Part shown: positions 58,983 through 62,955 of the stretch, piece by piece
How positions within the stretch are numbered: the first letter of the stretch is position 1
How the letters are laid out: every line of letters starts with the position of its first letter
Source of the DNA: an uncultured Methylophilaceae bacterium
GTDB taxonomy: Bacteria > Pseudomonadota > Gammaproteobacteria > Burkholderiales > Methylophilaceae
Reading direction: 5' to 3'
Length of the DNA stretch: 62,955 nucleotides
NCBI GenBank assembly: GCA_903870995.1
Contig: CAIQFD010000059.1
Span: forward strand, 1 to 62,955
The notes under the pieces: generated by a model
Database searches by the model: none
What the model saw: the letters and a program-made list of their open reading frames with translations, nothing else
What the model was told of the DNA's origin: nothing
Position numbers and translations under genes: made by a program

Positions 58983-60653
58983 CTATTGATCAGCCTCTAA
59001 TTTTCTTGGCTTCGCCAACCACTCACGCCCTTTAAGCATCGCCCACCAGTAGATAGGTGGCAAAATGCGCTCTTTCAGAATCCAAGCAAGCCGAGATGGC
59101 CTTTCCCCATCAATCAACCATTTAGGGAAGCTCGGTAGCAAACGACCCCCAAAACCAAATTCGGCCAGTACAATTTTTCCACGCTCAACGGTGAGTGGGC
59201 ATGATCCATAGCCATCATACGCAGCACGCTGATTACCTTTATTGAGGTCAAACAAAACATTGGTTGCAACTACTGGCGCTTGCTTACGCGCTGCCGCGGC
59301 AGTTTTGGCATTCGGGCAATTGGTCACATCCCCCAAAGCATAGATGCTTGGATAAGTTTTATGTTGAAGGGTGTCTTGATTGACATCGACCCAGCCAGCG
59401 GCGTCCACCAACTTACTTGCACGAATAAAATCTGGTGCTTGTTGCGGAGGCACTACGTGAATCATGTCGAAGGATGTCTCAAGCGTGCTCACATTACCAT
59501 CTACGTCAGTCACTGCAAACCAAGCTTTTTTTGATGGGCCATCAATTTTTGTGAGACGATGTCCAAATTGCAAACTTACGTTATAACGCTTCACATATTC
59601 CATCAATGCTGGCACATATTCTTTAACACCAAACAACACTGGGCCTGCATTATAGAAGTCGATTTGAATGTCGCTGAGATGTCCGCATCTCAACCAATGG
59701 TCAGCAGATAAATACATGGCTTTTTGCGGCGCCCCAGCACATTTAATTGGCATTGGTGGCTGTGTAAATATCGCCTTACCTTTTTTGAACTGTTTGACGA
59801 GTTCCCATGTATATGGCGCCAAATCGTATCGATAATTTGAAGTCACGCCATTTTTTCCAAGCGTTTCCACCAAACCCTCAATACCGTGCCAGTTGAGCTT
59901 GATACCAGGACAAACAATTAGTGCATCGTAACTAATCGGGCGGCAGCCCTCTAAAATGACTTGCTTAGCATCTGGCTCAAACCCCGCCACAGCCGCTTTA
60001 ATCCATTTAACCTTTGATGGAATCACCGCAGCCATTTCTCTTGCAGTGACCTCCGGCTTAAATATACCGCCGCCCACCATCGTCCAGCCCGGTTGGTAAT
60101 AGTGAATATCCGCTGGATCGATAATCACAACATCTAATTTTGAATTTCTCGAAAGCAAGCTTGAAGCCACGGCAATGCCAGCAGCACCGCCACCAACAAT
60201 CACGATCTCGTGATGAATGACATCTGAGCGATTTAGATTGGCTCCAGCTATCCTCTCAGTTAAGCCAGACAAATCGTAGCCTGCATTTTTGCCTGCACTC
60301 AGCACTTCTGATAAGCCCACAGATGACGCTTGGCTTAACGCCCAAAGTGAGGCTGCACGCATACCGGATCGGCAATAGCCCAGCATTGGCTTTTCTGCTT
60401 CAGCAAATGTTTTTGCAAAAGCAGCCACATCACTGTCAGATATTTTTCCGGCAACCACTGGCAAGTAATACGCTTGGATGTTTAGTTTTTTAGCTGCTTT
60501 TAAAATCTCTTCAAAATTAGGCTGATCAGCACCTTCTCCATCCGGCCGATGACAGGTGATCGTTTTAACACCCTGCGCTGCTAAATCGGTTAAATCTCCC
60601 ACAAATACTTGGTCTGCAACTAAAACACCATCTGCTAAATTGGCCAACTTCAT
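58983..60653 (-). CDS. DUF442 phosphatase-like/sulfide:quinone oxidoreductase fusion
   Basis: A 556-residue fusion. Residues 1-110 are a DUF442 (beta-lactamase hydrolase-like) domain with the Cys-Arg loop CRSGMRAASLW (about 94-104). Residues 150-540 are an FAD oxidoreductase: FAD motif VGGGAAGIAVASSL (about 153-166), KCAGAPQKAMYLSADHW as in SQOR-type sulfide:quinone oxidoreductases, and the C-terminal FAD segment ALGDVTNCPNAKTAAA. It should oxidise sulfide to sulfane sulfur and reduce quinone at the membrane. The gene lies between the persulfide dioxygenase and exporter genes. Confidence 0.9.
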   Translation of the reverse strand: MKLANLADGVLVADQVFVGDLTDLAAQGVKTITCHRPDGEGADQPNFEEILKAAKKLNIQAYYLPVVAGKISDSDVAAFAKTFAEAEKPMLGYCRSGMRAASLWALSQASSVGLSEVLSAGKNAGYDLSGLTERIAGANLNRSDVIHHEIVIVGGGAAGIAVASSLLSRNSKLDVVIIDPADIHYYQPGWTMVGGGIFKPEVTAREMAAVIPSKVKWIKAAVAGFEPDAKQVILEGCRPISYDALIVCPGIKLNWHGIEGLVETLGKNGVTSNYRYDLAPYTWELVKQFKKGKAIFTQPPMPIKCAGAPQKAMYLSADHWLRCGHLSDIQIDFYNAGPVLFGVKEYVPALMEYVKRYNVSLQFGHRLTKIDGPSKKAWFAVTDVDGNVSTLETSFDMIHVVPPQQAPDFIRASKLVDAAGWVDVNQDTLQHKTYPSIYALGDVTNCPNAKTAAAARKQAPVVATNVLFDLNKGNQRAAYDGYGSCPLTVERGKIVLAEFGFGGRLLPSFPKWLIDGERPSRLAWILKERILPPIYWWAMLKGREWLAKPRKLEADQ

Positions 60654-60686
60654 CTGTCTTACTCTCCAATATTTTTACTGCTATAT

Positions 60687-61391
60687 TTAAGCCGCTTGCG
60701 CTGGCACTACCCTTCCGCATGCTTGATTAGCTGGAAGTGCCACATCAATATACTTAGGATACGCCAACTTAAGCTCACTCATTATTTTGATAAAATCTTC
60801 TCGACTTCTGTTATCACCCAAGCGTTTATTATGCCTACGCTCTTCACCTACTGTAGATTGCGTATTGCCGTTGTAATCGTGCCCTGGATAAACAATCACC
60901 TCGTCAGGGAGACTAAAAATTTGTGCATGAATGCTGTCGTAAAGCTGGGCAGAGTCACCACTTTGGAAATCCGTGCGCCCACAACCACCGATCAATAACG
61001 AGTCTCCCGTAAATATGCGATCTCCCGCAAAAAAGCTAATACATCCGTTGGTATGGCCTGGCGTGTATCGCACTTCCAAATCAATGCTACCAACAATAAT
61101 ATGTACGCCATCTGTCACTAACAAATCACCACACATTGCACCAGCATCACGGTGCACAACACTCTTACTGCCTAGCTTTTGCCTTAAGGCATCAGCCGCT
61201 GTCACATGGTCAGCGTGCACATGGGTTTCGAGCGTATAAACTAACTTCAACGATTCCGCTTCTAATACTTTTAGATACTTAGGCACTTCAGACTCGACTG
61301 TATCAATGAGTACCGCTTGCTTGGTTTTTTCACAAGCTAACAAATAAGTGAAAGTGCTAGTTTCTGGCTCAAAATATTGTTTAAAAATCAT
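60687..61391 (-). CDS. Persulfide dioxygenase-like MBL protein (Blh/ETHE1 type)
   Basis: About 234 residues from MIFKQYFEPETSTFTYLLAC, with GAGGAT before the ATG; an upstream ATG four codons earlier is less good. The mononuclear iron site of the ETHE1 class is visible: THVHADHV (about residues 55-62), the His in RYTPGHTNGC (about 107-116) and the Asp in IFTGDSLLIGGCGRTDFQ (about 126-143). It oxidises glutathione persulfide to sulfite. It lies downstream of the ArsR gene and upstream of the SQR fusion gene. Confidence 0.92.
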   Translation of the reverse strand: MIFKQYFEPETSTFTYLLACEKTKQAVLIDTVESEVPKYLKVLEAESLKLVYTLETHVHADHVTAADALRQKLGSKSVVHRDAGAMCGDLLVTDGVHIIVGSIDLEVRYTPGHTNGCISFFAGDRIFTGDSLLIGGCGRTDFQSGDSAQLYDSIHAQIFSLPDEVIVYPGHDYNGNTQSTVGEERRHNKRLGDNRSREDFIKIMSELKLAYPKYIDVALPANQACGRVVPAQAA

Positions 61392-61431
61392 CGTTATCCT
61401 CAATCACTTTTATTTTTTAGAATGGCGTGGC

Positions 61432-61782
61432 TTATTGCGTCACTTGAAGCGTAGAAATAAATGCTTCATTTGCGGCTGCGTCTATACTCATTTGGCTGGC
61501 AATCTGGCCGCATACGAGATTGCACAACTCATAAATGCGTTGATCCGAGATGCTGTAATATGCTTTTGTACCTCGCGACTCTCGCTTAATTAATCTCGAT
61601 GATTTTAATATATTAAGATGTTTAGAAACGTTTGCTTGAGTCCCGCCAGAGATTTCAACGAGCTCAGTGACATTTTTTTCGCCATCTCTTAAGCCATTCA
61701 ATATTTTAAGTCGCATAGGCTCAGCCAATGCTTGAAAATACTTGGCGATATGAATAAACGCTTGATCGTCTAATTGGCTCAT
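61432..61782 (-). CDS. ArsR-family repressor, BigR/SqrR-like
   Basis: About 116 residues from MSQLDDQA. It has the ArsR winged helix: PMRLKILNGLRDGEKNVTEL, then GGTQANVSKHLNILKSSRLIKRE (recognition helix at about residues 43-60). Cys-containing LCNLVCGQI lies near the C-terminal helix. In sulfide-responsive BigR/SqrR two Cys form a tetrasulfide or disulfide that releases DNA; here the clear pair is CNLVC, only three residues apart. It probably regulates this operon and the divergent YeeE/YedE genes. Confidence 0.85.
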   Translation of the reverse strand: MSQLDDQAFIHIAKYFQALAEPMRLKILNGLRDGEKNVTELVEISGGTQANVSKHLNILKSSRLIKRESRGTKAYYSISDQRIYELCNLVCGQIASQMSIDAAANEAFISTLQVTQ

Positions 61783-61825
61783 GAAAATTTCTATCCATAA
61801 AATACACAATTTAATATTACATGAG

Positions 61826-61839
61826 TATATAGTTATATA
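61826..61839. promoter_or_regulatory. Candidate ArsR operator (TATATA-GT-TATATA dyad)
   Basis: A 6-base inverted repeat around GT, in the 90-base gap between the divergent ArsR and YeeE/YedE genes. It overlaps where both promoters must lie. AT-rich dyads of this kind are typical BigR-type sites. The assignment is inference. Confidence 0.5.
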
Positions 61840-61872
61840 GAAATATATTTTACCGTTTAATTAAAGGCAAAA

Positions 61873-62316
61873 ATGCAACCAACCATTGATTGGATTAATT
61901 TCACACCCAGCTCATCCTTAATTGGCGGACTACTTATCGGCTTAGCAGCAAGCTTATTGGTGATTTTTAGAGGAAAAATTGCCGGCATTAGCGGCATACT
62001 TGGCGCCTTAATGGAAACACAAAACACTCCATCAGGCCATCATTTATGGAGAATACTATTTCTTGCTGGCCTTGTTAGCTCAAGCTTTATTTATCAATTT
62101 CTCGCCCCACTACCTGAATCAATCATTTCGGCATCCACGAGCAAACTCATCATCGCAGGATTGTTGGTCGGTATCGGAACAAGAATGGGTTCGGGTTGCA
62201 CCAGCGGTCATGGCATATGCGGCCTCAGCAGGCTTTCTTTCAGATCTTTAGTAGCAACCATCAGTTTTATGTTCTCAGGGTTTATCGTTTGTTATCTACT
62301 CTTACATGTGATCTAA
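61873..62316 (+). CDS. YeeE/YedE family sulfur transporter half (first gene)
   Basis: A 147-residue protein with about four helices. The conserved motif GTRMGSGCTSGHGICGLSRLS (about residues 96-116), with its Cys, is the YeeE hallmark. Family members move thiosulfate or sulfane sulfur. The protein is half the length of E. coli YeeE and should pair with the next gene product. It diverges from the ArsR gene. Confidence 0.88.
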   Translation: MQPTIDWINFTPSSSLIGGLLIGLAASLLVIFRGKIAGISGILGALMETQNTPSGHHLWRILFLAGLVSSSFIYQFLAPLPESIISASTSKLIIAGLLVGIGTRMGSGCTSGHGICGLSRLSFRSLVATISFMFSGFIVCYLLLHVI

Positions 62317-62319
62317 ATC

Positions 62320-62742
62320 ATGAAAAATATCGTTACATTATTATCAGGTCTTTTGTTTGGAATTGGATTAATCATTTCCGGGATGAGTAACCCCGCAAAA
62401 GTTATTGGATTTCTCGACCTTGAAGGCAATTGGGACCCAAGCCTTATTTTTGTGATGGCCGGGGCAATCTCAAGCGCATTCTTTGGGTTTAAATACATCG
62501 AAAATAAAAAACAAACGACTTTCGATGACCCAATTCACTTACCAGGAACAAGGCACATTTCAAAAGAACTTATTATTGGCAGCCTAACATTTGGTGCAGG
62601 GTGGGCAATCGCTGGATTTTGTCCTGGTCCTGCCCTTGTAGCTTTAGGTGCAGGCCGCAAGGAAGCTTTTATTTTTGTGATAGCGATGATTGTTGGAATG
62701 TATATTCATGACAAACTATTTGAAGCATGCAAAAAACGCTAA
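62320..62742 (+). CDS. DUF6691/YeeE-YedE family protein (second half)
   Basis: A 140-residue membrane protein with about four helices. SGLLFGIGLIISGMSNPAKVIGFLD (about residues 9-33) and AGWAIAGFCPGPALVALG (about 98-115) are typical. The Cys in GFCPGP matches the sulfur-path Cys of YeeE. It starts three bases after the first half. Together the pair probably imports a sulfur anion or moves persulfide sulfur in step with the neighbouring SQR. Confidence 0.88.
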   Translation: MKNIVTLLSGLLFGIGLIISGMSNPAKVIGFLDLEGNWDPSLIFVMAGAISSAFFGFKYIENKKQTTFDDPIHLPGTRHISKELIIGSLTFGAGWAIAGFCPGPALVALGAGRKEAFIFVIAMIVGMYIHDKLFEACKKR

Positions 62743-62773
62743 GTGCATCCTACCAACGATCAGAAAAATAAAA

Positions 62774-62808
62774 AAAGCGGTTTAGAGAATTTTTCTCTAA
62801 ACCGCTTT
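62774..62808 (-). terminator. Strong terminator downstream of tRNA-Lys
   Basis: A 16-base perfect inverted repeat (AAAGCGGTTTAGAGAA / TTCTCTAAACCGCTTT) with a 3-base loop, followed on the minus strand by a T-run. It ends the tRNA transcript and probably also the convergent YeeE/YedE transcript. Confidence 0.93.
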
Positions 62809-62814
62809 AGTATT

Positions 62815-62890
62815 TGGTGGGAGATGCGAGGGTCGAACTCGCGACAAACGGATTAAGAGTCCGCTGCTCTACCAACTGAGCTAATCTCCC
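62815..62890 (-). tRNA. tRNA-Lys, anticodon CTT
   Basis: A 76-base tRNA including an encoded CCA end. The acceptor stem GGGAGAT / ATCTCCC, the T loop GTTCGACC and the D arm TAGCTCAGTTGGTAGAGCA are all canonical. The anticodon loop CTCTTAA places CTT at positions 34-36, reading the Lys codon AAG. The 3' end abuts the terminator by a few bases. Confidence 0.97.
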
Positions 62891-62955
62891 TTGAGGGGCG
62901 CAATTATCAAGATAAAGCGCTACACTGTCAACTTAATGAAGTTATCACTATTTAA

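Overview
The window looks like the chromosome of a betaproteobacterium of the Methylophilaceae/Nitrosomonadales type (Methylotenera-like is my best guess). The reasons are the gene order rpoE-rseA-rseB-rseC-degP-lepA-lepB-DUF4845-rnc-era-recO-pdxJ-acpS, typical of Betaproteobacteria, the proteins DUF1841 and DUF2069, and an AT-leaning base composition. No methylotrophy marker lies in the window, so the family assignment is inference. Nearly all of it is ordinary single-copy chromosome. I saw no insertion sequence, integrase, phage gene or CRISPR array.

Layout. 1-5600: the 5' end of acnB, a periplasmic EF-hand protein, then purB, wrbA, a DUF2069 protein, surE, pcm and nlpD on the plus strand. 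5600-12600: minus-strand redox enzymes (thioredoxin-like, nitroreductase, Old Yellow Enzyme), tadA, a BAX inhibitor-like protein, and a peptidoglycan-linked group (nagZ, two peptide-type ABC permeases, an L,D-transpeptidase). 12850-17730: glgP, htpG behind a near-perfect heat-shock promoter, and a 40-residue membrane protein. 17735-29332: the long envelope-stress, translation and RNA-processing cluster, read right to left from a sigma-E-type promoter in front of rpoE. 29435-33530: nadB, then a three-gene RiPP system of the HvfABC/bufferin type (precursor, DUF692 MNIO enzyme, DUF2063 partner), and DUF1841. 33536-39494: rsxABCDGE-nth. 39763-47573: dapA, bamC, an MBL hydrolase, an Ala-rich lipoprotein, a RoxA-type ribosomal oxygenase, slyD and mutS. 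47700-56300: small secreted proteins of unknown function, the Anbu proteasome-homologue cluster (ATP-grasp, alpha-E, transglutaminase, Anbu), a TAXI-type membrane protein with DUF3147 and SGNH genes, and a very Cys-rich mini membrane protein. 56400-57774: M23 peptidase plus bactofilin. 58125-62742: a sulfide-response locus (TauE/SafE exporter, DUF442-SQR fusion, persulfide dioxygenase, ArsR repressor, divergent YeeE/YedE pair). The window ends with tRNA-Lys(CTT).

How it fits together. Several blocks serve the envelope: nlpD, nagZ, the L,D-transpeptidase, M23/bactofilin, bamC, lepB and the sigma-E regulon. The SQR and the persulfide dioxygenase would turn sulfide into sulfane sulfur and then sulfite, which TauE could export, under control of the sulfur-sensing repressor. 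The HvfABC-type locus probably makes a secreted copper-binding Cys peptide. The least explained items are the divergent Cys spacing of that precursor, the Cys-rich mini protein behind three consecutive inverted repeats, the pair of small secreted proteins near 48 kb, and the membrane-anchored TAXI protein with no TRAP permease.
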